Assembly (NCBI RefSeq): GCF_047948215.1
Contig: NC_134455.1
Location: 151,758,575-151,822,574, forward strand
DNA: 64,000 nucleotides
From: Lycorma delicatula
Taxonomy: Eukaryota; Arthropoda; Insecta; Hemiptera; Fulgoridae
Reading direction: 5' to 3'
The notes beneath the pieces are model-generated. The model was not told the DNA's origin, did no database searches, and saw nothing but the letters and a program-made list of their open reading frames with translations. Below, piece after piece: positions 1-10,029 of the stretch (positions are counted from its first letter, which is position 1; each line of letters opens with the position of its first letter). Position numbers and translations under genes: made by a program.

Positions 1-333
1 ATTGATTATACCATTCATGAATTGAATTGTCACTTGGTGGCTCCTTATGAAATTTCAATCGAAACGCAGTTGCACAGAAATTACTGACTTTGACAAGTGA
101 AATTCTAACACACAAAACGACTTCTCGCTTCCCGTGGCAGCCATTTTCTCAACTGTCGATGCCTAGCAAGCAAATGGTTTACTAACTGCCTAGTATATGT
201 GGAAAAAACTATTTGAAGTACTCTTTCATACAGTACTTGTTTTATTCTTATGAGTGAAATAGTTTTTGTTAATGAATTTTCGAAACTCCGAAGAACATTA
301 TGAAACGCTCTGTATAATATAATACTTTTTCAG
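1..333. other. Unassigned sequence, possible old transposon end
   Basis: No gene is visible. The stretch near 290-315 resembles a Tc1/mariner terminal repeat, but no partner end or transposase was found, so it is left unassigned. Confidence 0.25.
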
Positions 334-555
334 CCTTCGCAAAGTGCAGAATTAGAGAATACTCTTACCTTTGATTTTTTATGTTCATCAAAATGTTTTC
401 AGCCCTAAGCCCATCGTCAGTGATTTTTTTTTTTTAAATTCTTGATTTGTTTACATTTACACATTAATTTATTAGCTCTTTACATTTTAATTTGTGAAAA
501 TTGCTTGTTAATAAAATTTAAAAACATTTAAAAAATTCAGAACAAATATTTGTTC
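334..555 (+). repeat. Left inverted arm of foldback-like element
   Basis: This is the inverted partner of 1197-1410. It contains, read on the minus strand, CTGACGATGGGCTTAGGGCTG followed by AAAAC, a short conserved block also present in the other arm. Confidence 0.7.
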
Positions 556-596
556 AGCCAAGAGAATGAAAAAGTATTGCAATGCAATACCTTGAT

Positions 597-677
597 GCAA
601 TGCAAGTATTGATTTGCAGTGAAGATATGCAATGCAAGTATTGATTTGCAGTGAAGATATGCAATGCAAATATTGAT
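597..677 (+). repeat. Tandem repeat, 32-bp unit, 2.5 copies
   Basis: Two identical 32-bp units (597-628 and 629-660) beginning GCAATGCAAGTATTGATTTG are followed by a 17-bp partial third unit with one substitution (661-677). It lies inside the foldback-like element. Confidence 0.9.
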
Positions 678-789
678 AATAAATGTGCCACATAAGTAAA
701 AATAACAGCACTGGCAAAACGAGCTTTCCAGGATAAAAAGAATATACTAACTGATAATCATATGAGTATGCAAATAAGGAAACAGTTTC

Positions 790-1100
790 CTAAAAATTAT
801 TTCTGGAGTGTTCTAACTTATGGTTGTGAAACATGGATGCTTGGGAAAGCAGAAAGAAGAAGACTGGAAGCAATGGAATTGTGGATTTGGAGGAGAATAA
901 CAAGAACAAGCTGGATGGATAGGAAAAGAAATGATCAAGTGTTAGCAGAAGTGAGTGAGAGAAGGTCCTTGCTAAATGTTATACAAAGAAGAAGAACGAA
1001 ATTGATAGGACATGTAATACAACATGACAAGGTTTTATGTAAAAAAAAACCTAGAGCAACCATCATCAATAATGTTAAAGAAGAGCCTTGGTTCATATAA
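790..1100 (+). pseudogene. LINE reverse transcriptase, C-terminal fragment (RTE-like)
   Basis: The frame reads a block typical of the region behind the polymerase domain of RTE-like non-LTR retrotransposons: YGCETWMLGKAERRRLEAME, then a WRRI motif, WMDRKRN, VLAEVSERRSLL and a final IGHVIQHD. No polymerase or endonuclease domain is present upstream, so only the last 100 or so residues survive. The fragment sits between the inverted arms of the foldback-like element. It is either captured cargo or an older insertion. The open frame may simply reflect recent arrival. Not a host gene. Confidence 0.75.
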
Positions 1101-1196
1101 TGACTTGAAGAGAGAAGCAAAGATGAAGAGAGAAGCAAAGATGAAAGTGACGTGGCTAAATCGACAAGGCGTAGCTTTTAGTGAATGATGGTAATT

Positions 1197-1410
1197 GAAC
1201 AAATATTTGTTCTGAATTTTTAAAATTTTATTAACAAACAATTTTTACAAAATAAAATGTAAAAAGGTAATAAAATTAATGTGTATATGTAAACAAATCA
1301 AGAATTTATACAAAAAAAAAGTCACTAAAGATGGGCTTAGGGCCGAAAATGTTTTGATGAACATAAAAAAGTAAAGGAAGAGTGTTTTCTAATTCTGTAC
1401 TTTATGGAGG
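1197..1410 (-). repeat. Right inverted arm of foldback-like element
   Basis: Inverted copy of 334-555, slightly shorter because of small deletions. Confidence 0.7.
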
Positions 1411-1629
1411 ATCAAAAAAATATTTTATTATGTATTTTATGAGGTCTGTAAATAAAGTAATGAGACTAGTTTTTTTGGCAGCCAAAGTGGCAACACTGTA
1501 AAGTTACTAGTAAACATATGGTTATATGAACAACTGATTTCTATTGGATATTAATATTTTTGGTCTATTGTTGAACATGAGATGTAAACAAACTTTTCAT
1601 GAAACGAATTTTTGTTGTGTTACAAAAAT

Positions 1630-2790
1630 GAGTGTTACTAATTATGAGCAATGTTGTGAATCAAGTTTTGTGTTAAACACAGTGAGAATGCTACTGAAAC
1701 TTTTTCAAAATTGAAAAGGGCATATGGAGATGACACTCTGTCACAAGCTCAGGTTTTTAGATGGTTTAAAGCATTTTCAAATGGCTGGGATCAGTTGCAA
1801 ACGATCCGCACTCTGGAAGACCATTATCATCAAAACGTGACGACAATGTTGAGTGAATCAGAGACTTGATACCGTATGACCAGTGATTAACTGTCAGAAT
1901 GATTGCAGAACAATTGAATTTGAACCATGCCACAGTCCATCAAATTTTGACAAATGAATTGGACATGAAAAAAGTTGGTGCAAAATTGGTCCCAAAAAAC
2001 CTCACTGTTGAATAGAAAAACAACAGGGTAGAAGTATGCCGCAATCTTCTAGGGCAAATTGAAATCCGTCCTCATTTTCTAAAAAATGTTATTACTGGTG
2101 ATGAATCTTGGATATTTGAGTACAACCCAGAAACAAAACACCAGAGCAAGGAGTGGCACCCTTCAAACTCACCACATCCCAAAAAAGTAAAAATCAGCAA
2201 ATCAAAACCATGCTAATTTGTTTCTTCAATAGTAATGGCATTGTCCATAAGGAGTTTTTGCCTTCAGGACAGACTATAAATCAATATGTTTACTGAGAAA
2301 TTCTTGAAAGACTGCAGAAAAAAGTTGCCCAAGTGAAACCAGCCATCAAAGACAACTGGATGCTGCATCATGACAATGCACCTTGTCATACTGTACTCTC
2401 AATTAATGAATTTTTGGCAAAGAAAAGCATTCCTAGTTCTTCAACCACCTTACTCACTGGACTAGAGTCCCTTCTTTTTCCTGTTTAGCCTCCGGAAACT
2501 ACCGTTTAGATAATTCTTCAGAGGAGGAATGAGGATGATATGTATGAGTGTAAATGAAGTGTAGTCTTGTACATTCTCAGAGTCCCTGCAACGTTTTCCT
2601 GTTCCCAACTTTAAAAAACACCTCACCTATTTTGGAGCAGTAGAAAACATAAAAAAAATTAACTGATCATCTAAAGGATATTCTGGTTTCTGAGTTCCAA
2701 CAATGCTACGAAGAGTGGGAAGACTGTAAGAAGCATTGTGTGGCTTTCCAAGGGAACTATTTCAAAGGTGATAGAGTCCATATATAAGTG
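1630..2790 (+). pseudogene. Mariner transposase pseudogene
   Basis: Recognisable blocks in order: an N-terminal helix-turn-helix region (TLSQAQVFRWFKAFSNGWDQ, then SGRPLSS), a second HTH (LTVRMIAEQLNLNHATVHQI), then the DDE catalytic core. The first aspartate lies in VITGDESWIFEYNPETKHQS and the second in WMLHHDNAPCH. The third block reads SPCNVFLFP where the family has aspartate, so the third catalytic residue is changed to asparagine. There are several in-frame stops and frameshifts, and a SINE is inserted directly before the third catalytic block. The C-terminus reaches the right TIR. It cannot encode an active enzyme. Confidence 0.9.
2473..2578 (-). mobile_element. SINE 3' body fragment inserted in the mariner
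   Basis: Read on the minus strand this is the common 3' body of the local SINEs (CATCCTC, CTTCAGAGG in reverse, and the GTTTAGCC tail region). A 9-bp target duplication, AGAGTCCCT, flanks it (2464-2472 and 2579-2587). It is 5'-truncated and lacks the tRNA-like head. Confidence 0.85.
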
Positions 2791-2842
2791 GATTGTAAGT
2801 AAAAAATTTTTCTGAACCGGTCTCATTACTTTATTTACAGAC

Positions 2843-4980
2843 ATCGTATATAGTTAAGTTATTTAACGTACAGAGGAAAAAGAAAAAATTTAATCTAAAT
2901 AAATTAATAAAATATATATATTTATACGTATAAGTTATCTGTGTTTCAGCTTTGCAGTTCTTACTTGTGTGCTGTTCAATAAAGATCTTTTTTTTTATTA
3001 ATATATATTGTTTTTTTAATTTCAAGTTTTACTTTTGACTTTCCATTGATCCAGTCTAAATGCAGTTTAAATAATTACATCTTTATTAGATTAATAAACA
3101 AACTTTAAAAAATTGTTAATAATTTTTTTATTAATTAAAAAAAAAGATTTTATAATTTTGGTAAACTAGTGGTTATGAATGCACTATTAGCTTTGTGTTT
3201 TGTTTCTATTCATCTTACCCTCATCATATGGAAATAGTATAATAATGAATTATTTCCATGAAAAGAGAGTAGCAAATTTGTTCTTTGCATAAACTTGTCG
3301 TTCTCAAGGCTACAATACATCCAAGTCAGCTGAGATATAATGTCATTACAGGATAAATCGCAAAAGCTTATCTTTTAGTTATATCATAAATACCTCGATG
3401 GGAAAGAATTAGTTTTATACCATTTTAAACCTTGTTGTTTTCTGTCATATTCTTGAAAGTTAACAACTATTTGGAGAAAGCCTGTTATAGTTTTGGGCAA
3501 AGTACATAATAAAGAACCCAGTTCTCAATTGTTAGTGCACTAACAATAAAAAATTGTTAATTTTTAACTGTTTTCCCTTTCAGTGTTTCATAATTTTATT
3601 AATAGGTAATAAAAATTAAAAAATCAGTTTTTAAGTATGTTTAACAACACTTTTATTTGTCATTTATTTACTATTTTTTTTCCCATGTCAATTTTAGCAT
3701 GGAAGCCATTTAAGAATATGTTTTTGTTATGAATCATGTGTTTTAATATTATATAATATGAACAACGTTTCATAATTTTAATAACAAATGGGATGAAAAA
3801 CCACTTGTGTATGAAAGAAGAACTTCCATTAAAACTGCAGGCAATAACGATATAGAAGAATACGGTTGTTTCACAACAAACCAAGCAAAACAGCTCTAGA
3901 AAAATGTAATTCCTGCACCGTATTCCATTTTGATTTGAAGCAACTAAACAATTCCCTGACAGACGGCAGAGGTCCCTGCCTCCTTCTTAAAATTATTTTA
4001 TGAATTCTTAAAGTGAAAATTTTTATACACTTAGTTCTTTATTCAAGGGACTAAAATAAAATAATAGTGTATTAATAGAAACAGTAATGAAAATAAGAGA
4101 GCACAATTTAAACATCAATAAGCAGCAACATTTACAGGTTGATACATAAAGAACTAAATGACTGCTGATAATTAATAAATTTTTTGATTAAATACAATTT
4201 TAATGCGTCAAAATGGCTCAGAATGAAAATAACAATTACTGAAGCACATATACTGTTTTTTCAAACCCTCACATATAATCCCTTTATACTCATACAAATG
4301 ACCCCTTAAAATTATTTTAGACACATTTTTTTTATTACAGTTCCAAGGTAGTTATCTATTTCTGTAAAGTCTTTTATTTAAAAACAGTTTCTATGCACGG
4401 CAATCTTAGTTATTAATTCATTGGGTAAATCCATCTGAGCACTGAGGAAAATAGAGATTACATCTGCTGGAGGCATCAACATAGAAGGACTAAAAAATGA
4501 CTGAAGATAAAATTAAAAAAAAAACACAATAAAGTTTTTTTACAAAAGCATTATCCACCAACTGCATCAATTTTATGTACGTTTGTATCTGTTAATTTAT
4601 GTTGCTGTTGGTCCAGAGCACAAAATTATGTTTCATTTATGAATAAACAGGATTGAATAACTAGATACCTTGGAGCTGTAATGACACATCCGTAAAATGA
4701 TTTTAATGGATGCAATTATGTGCGTATTATTAAGGAATATTAAAATATTGAAGAAGGTTTCATGTGTCCTTCAACAGTTTTTGTTTTCATTTTGGGTGAA
4801 ATCACCCCCACCTAAATATAATGTTTAATCAATTTTTCTAAGTTTTAAAATTTCTCATTTCACTCAATAATATACCTCTAATGAATTTTTAAATCAGCAA
4901 TAATTATAAAATAAAACAACTGATTAAACAACAATAATGATGAGGTAAAAGTTTTATTTTTCAATATTTGTACATATGTT

Positions 4981-5024
<44 letters not shown>

Positions 5025-6065
5025 TCTGTAAACACAAATAGATTATGAATTCCATACAAACAGATAAAGAAAATGCAAGGAATATTAAAGTGTTTTAATT
5101 AACTAATTAGAAAAAATGAATTGATTATTATTAGTTTTCTTACCTTATGATACTCTAATGAAATAGATGTAAATAATGGTACCGTGAATGCAATTAATAT
5201 ACATGTTGTATCATCGTAAGTTGTATGAGATGAGTCATAAGTCACATATCATCACATTTGAATCAATCATCAGAGATCAAAGTGATTCAGCTAATGCATC
5301 ATTTTCATCATAATAATCTTGCCTGTAGATAGTAGTCGTACTTTTCCGGTACCCGTACGCATAATACAAAACACGGACAAATACAAAATACAAACAACAC
5401 ATTCAATACAATACAAACAAACTACATTTCACTACAGTACATAGAACAGCATTTCTAACAAACATAAAAAGTCAGCTATATGCAATGCAAATCATATACG
5501 TACATATTACCATGAAACAAATCTACAAAAAAAAAAAAAAATACAAAATGAAACACAATAATACAAGAATATTAATTATTGCATTATATGTACAACAAAT
5601 TTAAAAAAAATGTTAATAACAAAGTATATGATTTATATGTATGTGTGAGTTTTAAATGTATGGACACAATTTTTGCCAGTGTAAATCTATCAGTATTTAT
5701 CCACATAAATATGAAAAATGTTTTCATAAGATTGTAAGCATACATCATATTATTTGTAAAATAACAATTTGTAATATAATAAAAATAATTTCTATGGCAT
5801 ACATTCATAAATTTATTTTTTTAATACCATCTTCCTATCACTTAAAAACAGTCAATAGCCACCTCATACTTTTGATTCAGTTAATTATAAGTAACCATGT
5901 ATTTATGATATATAAAAAGAGATTAACATTCAAAACCAAAATATTTATTTCCCATAATAAAAAAAATGTCTGACTTAATAGATGTAAGTAATCCTGCAAA
6001 TGATTCTTTAGCAGTAAATTAGAAGTATAAAGCAGTAATTAATGGCTGAAAAATGAAGAAATAAG
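2843..6065. other. No gene seen; AT-rich with one microsatellite
   Basis: No exon with protein similarity was recognised. A mixed (GT)n(TA)n(CA)n microsatellite occupies about 4979-5024. Short open frames on both strands around 5580-5973 are low-complexity and are not called. Confidence 0.6.
4979..5024. repeat. GT/TA/CA microsatellite
   Basis: Run of TG, then TA, then CA dinucleotides. As a whole it is nearly self-complementary and could fold back on itself. Confidence 0.95.
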
Positions 6066-6300
6066 TAGTGGCGGCTCACATATAGGCACTGTGGAACTGC
6101 AGCACCTCCTGTTTCCACTTGATACTATTGATAACATTTAATATAATGAATCCTTTTTCTTTAATTCTTTCTTTATACTTGTATGATATATAATCCTTAA
6201 GCTTAATGTCTTTAGCCATCCCCCAGTTTATGAAAAAGGTACAATAATCTTTGTTTGAAACTGTGCCCTTCACAGTTCCAGCAGCGTGGTGTTTGGCTGT

Positions 6301-6316
6301 TGTGCGCATGCGCACA
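6301..6316. promoter_or_regulatory. CpG palindrome matching the NRF-1 (ewg) consensus
   Basis: TGTGCGCATGCGCACA is a perfect 16-bp palindrome. Its core TGCGCATGCGCA fits YGCGCAYGCGCR, the site of NRF-1 (erect wing in flies), which occurs close to transcription starts. It stands out from the CpG-poor surroundings and lies about 190 bp upstream of the amphiphysin-like ATG. Promoter function is inferred. Confidence 0.55.
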
Positions 6317-6503
6317 TAGGAGGCTGTGAGGAAGAGGGAGCATTGTCATTCCTGCAGTGCCAACCTTGGTGTGCTGGTGGAAGGTAGATTTTTTTTTTAC
6401 TCTGCGTGTGTATGGAACGTTCCTTATTCATTCCCTTTTCTAATTTACTCGGTAGAAGGAATATGAAAGTGGTTTAGTTCTTTTTTTCAGTAGTGATTAG
6501 AAG

Positions 6504-6572
6504 ATGGTGAAAAGCAAGGGCTCTTTGATTGCCAAATCTGTCCAAAAACACACTGGAAGGGCAAAAGAGAAG
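6504..6572 (+). CDS. Amphiphysin first coding exon (probable captured copy)
   Basis: Twenty-three codons start at ATG 6504 in a favourable context (AAGATGG) and end in phase 0 at a GTAATT donor (6573). The residues AKSVQKHTGRAKEK closely match the N-terminal helix (H0) of the amphiphysin/BIN1 BAR domain, which inserts into membranes during curvature and T-tubule or endocytic work. In that family the first coding exon also ends after this lysine. A donor at 6384 (AAG|GTAGAT) and an acceptor at 6489-6490 behind a T-rich tract would remove a 107-nt 5' UTR intron. No second amphiphysin exon was seen downstream on this strand. Because hAT-like ends enclose it, I favour a transduplicated exon over the true Amph gene. 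Confidence 0.7.
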
Positions 6573-6835
6573 GTAATTAGTAAAAACGAATTATGTATTT
6601 GTTTCTGTGTATATAGAAATTTAAATTAAGCACCACTGAACTATAGTGTTGTTAAGCAGACATTTTATTAAGTTATTATCTAATAATACTAAAAAATATT
6701 ATCTTTATTGACATTTTATTATTTATTCGGTTAATTGAATACAGTTTTTAAGCACAATGTGCTTAAAAACCATGATTATTATCCTGCTTCCAGCTATTCT
6801 ATTTGATTCATTTTTTCGTTACTTTTATTTTACAG

Positions 6836-6922
6836 AAAGCTGAAACCATGACCTTGAAAAGGCCCAGAGAAAAATTCTCTGGAGCAGCACCCCCTGCAAT
6901 TTTAGCTATGAGCTGCCACTGA
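6836..6922 (+). CDS. Candidate chimeric second exon within the hAT-like element
   Basis: A strong acceptor (T-rich tract, then TTTTACAG ending at 6835) opens a frame in phase 0, matching the donor at 6573. It encodes 28 residues (KAETMTLKRPREKFSGA and a short tail) and stops with a TGA at 6920-6922, exactly at the right terminal repeat. The KRPREKFSGA stretch resembles the lysine/arginine-rich start of some hAT transposases, followed directly by an end-proximal deletion. Spliced to 6504-6572 it would make a peptide of about 51 residues. Expression and function are unknown. Confidence 0.35.
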   Translation, partial: KAETMTLKRPREKFSGAAPPAILAMSCH

Positions 6923-7666
6923 ATATAAGGCTAAGATGAATTAGAAATGAATTGGCTGAAAAATGAAATATACTTTCCCAGACTTTTAATATAATTATAG
7001 TTTTCTTTTCTCTTTTTATAAGAGTAGTTTGTTACTACCCTTCAAAAAGTAAATAGTAGATTGATTAATACAAATCAAATGTAATATTTAAGCTGCAGAC
7101 TAATCACCTGAATTGATTAAACATTTAAAAAGAAAAAAATAATCAATTTGGTAGAAACATGAATGTAGTAAATGTATAAAGATAAAAAATGAAAATATAT
7201 TATTTATATATATATATTTTTTTTATTTTTATTTTTTTCATTTTTTATATAAATATAAAGCCTATACGATATGACTTGCTGAGTGGCCTATAAGAATTTA
7301 TAATATTACACTTCTTTGAGAAACTTATTACTAACTTACTATTTTAAAAATTTCAATGAAATTCAATAATAAAAAAATATGCATGTGTTGTCAATGAGAA
7401 AATGAACATACTTCAAGAATATATTCTTCAGATTTAAAAAGAAAAAGTTCATTAAAACCTAAGTCCACAAATATTTTGTTTTCCATTAATGACCATAGGA
7501 GTTTTTCCCAACTTTATGTTCTAATTGAAAAGGAAGATCACATTCATTTTTCTGGACATAAATATCATAAAATATGAATCTGGATACATAGCTATTGAGG
7601 GGAGAGCAGTTACAATTGGAAAGACCTTTAAACAAGATGGTCCATCTATACATTTCTACAAGTAGT
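6923..7666. other. No gene seen
   Basis: AT-rich DNA with A/T runs at 7195-7240. No coding similarity recognised. Confidence 0.6.
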
Positions 7667-7678
7667 TAGTGTTTAGAC

Positions 7679-7848
7679 CTTTTCTTTTCTTTTTTTGTTT
7701 AACTTCCGGGACCACCGTTAGGTATTGCTTCAGAGGATGAGATGAATGATGTGTAGCGTGTGTGAAAATGCCATGCCTAACCAGGATTTGAAGCCAGAAC
7801 CTCCAGATGAAAGGCTGAGACACTACCACTCACACCACGGAGGCCGGA
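7679..7848 (-). mobile_element. tRNA-derived SINE, complete, head type A
   Basis: Read on the minus strand it starts GGCCTCCGTGGTGTGAGTGG, a tRNA-like A box, followed by a B box close to GGTTCGAATCC (here GCTTCAAATCC). It then continues into the common 3' body and ends in an A-rich AAAAGAAAAG tail. A perfect 12-bp target duplication, TAGTGTTTAGAC, flanks it (7667-7678 and 7849-7860). Length 170 bp. Such elements use an internal pol III promoter and a LINE's machinery to move. Confidence 0.9.
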
Positions 7849-8753
7849 TAGTGTTTAGACTTAACTTATCTGAACAGAACTACATGGTGAGGGTCAGATA
7901 GTTGGCATCCGAAGTCTCCTAATTACTACTTCTGCTGATATGTAAACAAATATTTTTTTGTAAAAAGAATTAAATTGAAGAGAAAGACTAATTAACTGAA
8001 TTTTGAAAGCATTGATGGGCTTTTTATATTTTTTAATTCATATAAACTGTCATGGTTATCTACCAATTGCCTACAGCACTCGATGAAACTCCAACCAACA
8101 TTATTTAACTTTAGTAATCAATGGAAACTGGTTTATTAAGCATACCTTCAGCTGTTGGCATTTTACTTAATGTTCACTTTCAATCTCCAGGATATTACCC
8201 TTAAGATGTCATGACTTGGCATATCAGGTTGTAGGAATCCAATTTACGTTTACCCAGGACTCTTTGAGCATACCAAAAATAGCTGATAGTATCAGTAGCA
8301 TTATCTTCGTACCTGTATGTTTCACCAGGGGTTAAGTAAACAATTAGGGATGTCCTTACAAGAAAAATCAAATAATTTTCAGCAATTGAAAAGTGTTAGT
8401 AAGGATACAATTTTCTTAAGTTAAAAATAATGATTTTTGACTTTATTATTTTGTTTATTTTTCAAATTTTTATTCGTTATGTACACTAATTTATTCAGTT
8501 AAAATTTGTACAGATTTTATTACTTAACTTGCTTTGTTGTCAATTAAAAGTATATTTACACCAAAACTAAAAAAAAAAACATTTTCTGAGTGTGATTTGT
8601 TGAATTTTATAAGAAAAAATTATTGAACTGTTATAAAAATCTATAGTTGTGCAACCTTTTTTTTAAATGTTGAAGTGAAAATTAGACTTAAAGTTACTTT
8701 TTTCTAAATTTTTTTAAATCATTATAAATAAACTATCACCTTACTTTACATCT

Positions 8754-8977
8754 CTTTTTTTCTGTTTAGCCTCTGGAACCACCATACGGTATTACTTCAG
8801 AGGGTGAATGGGGATGATATGTATGAATGTGAATGAAGTGTAGTAATCTTGTACAGTCTCAGGTCGACCACTCCTGAGAAGTGTGGTTAATTGAAACCCA
8901 ACCACCAAAGAACACTAGTATACACGATCTAGTACTCAAATCTGTATAAAAGTAACTGCCTTTACTAGGATTTGAAC
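8754..8977 (-). mobile_element. SINE, head type B, 5'-truncated
   Basis: On the minus strand it begins at the B box (GTTCAAATCCT), continues through a middle block ending GGTTGGGTTTC and the common 3' body. A 9-bp duplication TTTACATCT flanks it (8745-8753 and 8978-8986). The A box is missing. Confidence 0.85.
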
Positions 8978-9646
8978 TTTACATCTGCAACATAGTTTTA
9001 GGAAAACATTTTCTAAAACTGCAACTAAAAAAACACCTTTTCTACCTAAATCAGTTAGCTTACAGAGTTAACAGACTGCACATATGAGTGTTCAGGTAGC
9101 CAATTCACAACCATCTCCTGTAAAGCCTGATGAGTATAAAAGAAACTATGCAACGTTAATACTCAATAATCATCAGCTATTATATTTTACAAAAATTATA
9201 ATATATTTTAAATTTAAATAAATTAAGACATGTTAAATGATCAATAAATATTTCTTACCTTGTTCGGCACATCTGATACTGCATGAGTATTTTATTCATT
9301 AAAATTGTTTATTGTTATGTAGTTTCCTTGAGTTTTTAACAATTATGAAATTGTCAATTGTTCACTAACAGTAAAATTTCACTAATATTTTAGATTAAAT
9401 TTTTATGATAATAAACAAATAATAAATTCAATTCAGTTTCGTCATCTGATTGCGAGAAATGCATAGTGCTGTTAGCATTAAGAGCTACAATGAAAAACTC
9501 AATTTTGTTTTCTATTATATTATCCAATTCCCAATAATTTGGTTTAACAGTACCAAACTGTACTTTTGAACCAAATGGTCCATTTTACCAATGGCTTTTA
9601 AACATAAATTTTTAATATCAGATATTTTAAAAGTAGTATTTTCTGA

Positions 9647-9925
9647 CCCACCAGGTTGGTCTAGTGGTGAACTCGTCATCCCAAATCAGCTGATTTCAAA
9701 GTTGAGAGTTCTAAGGTTCAAATCCTAATAAAGGCAGTTACGTTTATATGGATTTGAATACTAGATCATGTTCTTTGGTGGTTGGGTTTCAATTAACCAC
9801 ACATCTCGAAACGGTCAACCTGGGACTGTACAAGACTACACTTACATTCATACATATCATCTTCATTCATCCTCTGAAGTAATACCTTACAGTGGTTCCA
9901 GAAGCTAGACAGAAAAGAAAGAAAA
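9647..9925 (+). mobile_element. tRNA-derived SINE, complete, head type B
   Basis: The head has an A box TTGGTCTAGTGG (9656-9667) and a B box GGTTCAAATCC (9715-9725), spaced as in a tRNA gene. It is followed by the GGTTGGGTTTCAATTAACCA block and the shared 3' body (CATCCTCTGAAGTAATACC), and ends AGAAAAGAAAGAAAA. No clear target duplication was found. It is the most complete copy of this family in the window. Confidence 0.9.
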
Positions 9926-10029
9926 TTAACACAATTAGTTTGAGTTCACAATAATAGGGAGGTAACCAAAGCACAGTTTTACCACTGGATCTTGTTAACT
10001 CATTAATTTTATATACATTAAAATTACTT

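Larger units (their letters stand above)
334..1410. mobile_element. Foldback-like element with long inverted arms
   Basis: The two ends are long inverted copies of each other: 334-555 on the left and 1197-1410 on the right, similar over almost their full length with scattered substitutions and small indels. Each arm ends inside at a 16-bp palindrome, GAACAAATATTTGTTC (540-555 and 1197-1212). The interior of about 640 bp holds a short tandem repeat and a LINE fragment on the plus strand. No transposase is present, so the element is non-autonomous. No clear target-site duplication was found. It could instead be two copies of one repeat inserted in opposite orientation around a LINE scrap. Confidence 0.65.
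1444..2842 (+). mobile_element. Mariner-like transposon with perfect 23-bp TIRs
   Basis: The first 23 bases (1444-1466, starting GTCTGTAAATAAAGTAATGA) and the last 23 (2820-2842) are exact inverted repeats. Between them is a decayed mariner transposase on the plus strand. A SINE fragment is inserted at 2473-2578. Exact TIRs together with a broken gene suggest a fairly young element that moved through a transposase made elsewhere. Confidence 0.9.
6066..6921. mobile_element. hAT-like element carrying an amphiphysin first exon
   Basis: The left end, TAGTGGCGGCTCACA (6066-6080), and the reverse complement of the right end, CAGTGGCAGCTCATA (6907-6921), match at 12 of 15 positions. They resemble typical hAT ends (CAGTGGCGGCTC). 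The flanking octamers GAAATAAG (6058-6065) and AATATAAG (6922-6929) agree at 6 of 8 positions, as expected for an old 8-bp hAT duplication. There is no transposase domain. Instead the interior holds a CpG-rich promoter-like block, a possible 5' UTR intron and an exon matching amphiphysin. I infer a non-autonomous hAT that captured a host promoter and first exon. The alternative is a genuine Amph first exon flanked by chance by hAT ends. Confidence 0.65.

Noticed and set aside
385..425. Hammerhead-ribozyme-like signature (CTGANGA ... GAAA) in the arms of the foldback-like element, minus strand on the left, plus strand on the right
   Set aside because: The sequence between the two core boxes does not form a convincing stem II in either arm, the right arm has a changed core, and no cleavage-site stem could be drawn. 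Reminiscent of Penelope-like ends but not supportable.
5656..5973. 105-codon open frame on the plus strand
   Set aside because: Low-complexity Ile/Lys/His composition expected from AT-rich DNA, no family resemblance, and an overlapping open frame on the other strand.
6076..6315. 79-codon minus-strand frame inside the hAT-like element
   Set aside because: It starts over the NRF-1-like palindrome and shows no transposase motif. More likely non-coding.
7780..7848. tRNA gene (A and B boxes present)
   Set aside because: No acceptor or anticodon stem pairs properly. Target duplications and the A-rich tail show that it is a SINE head.
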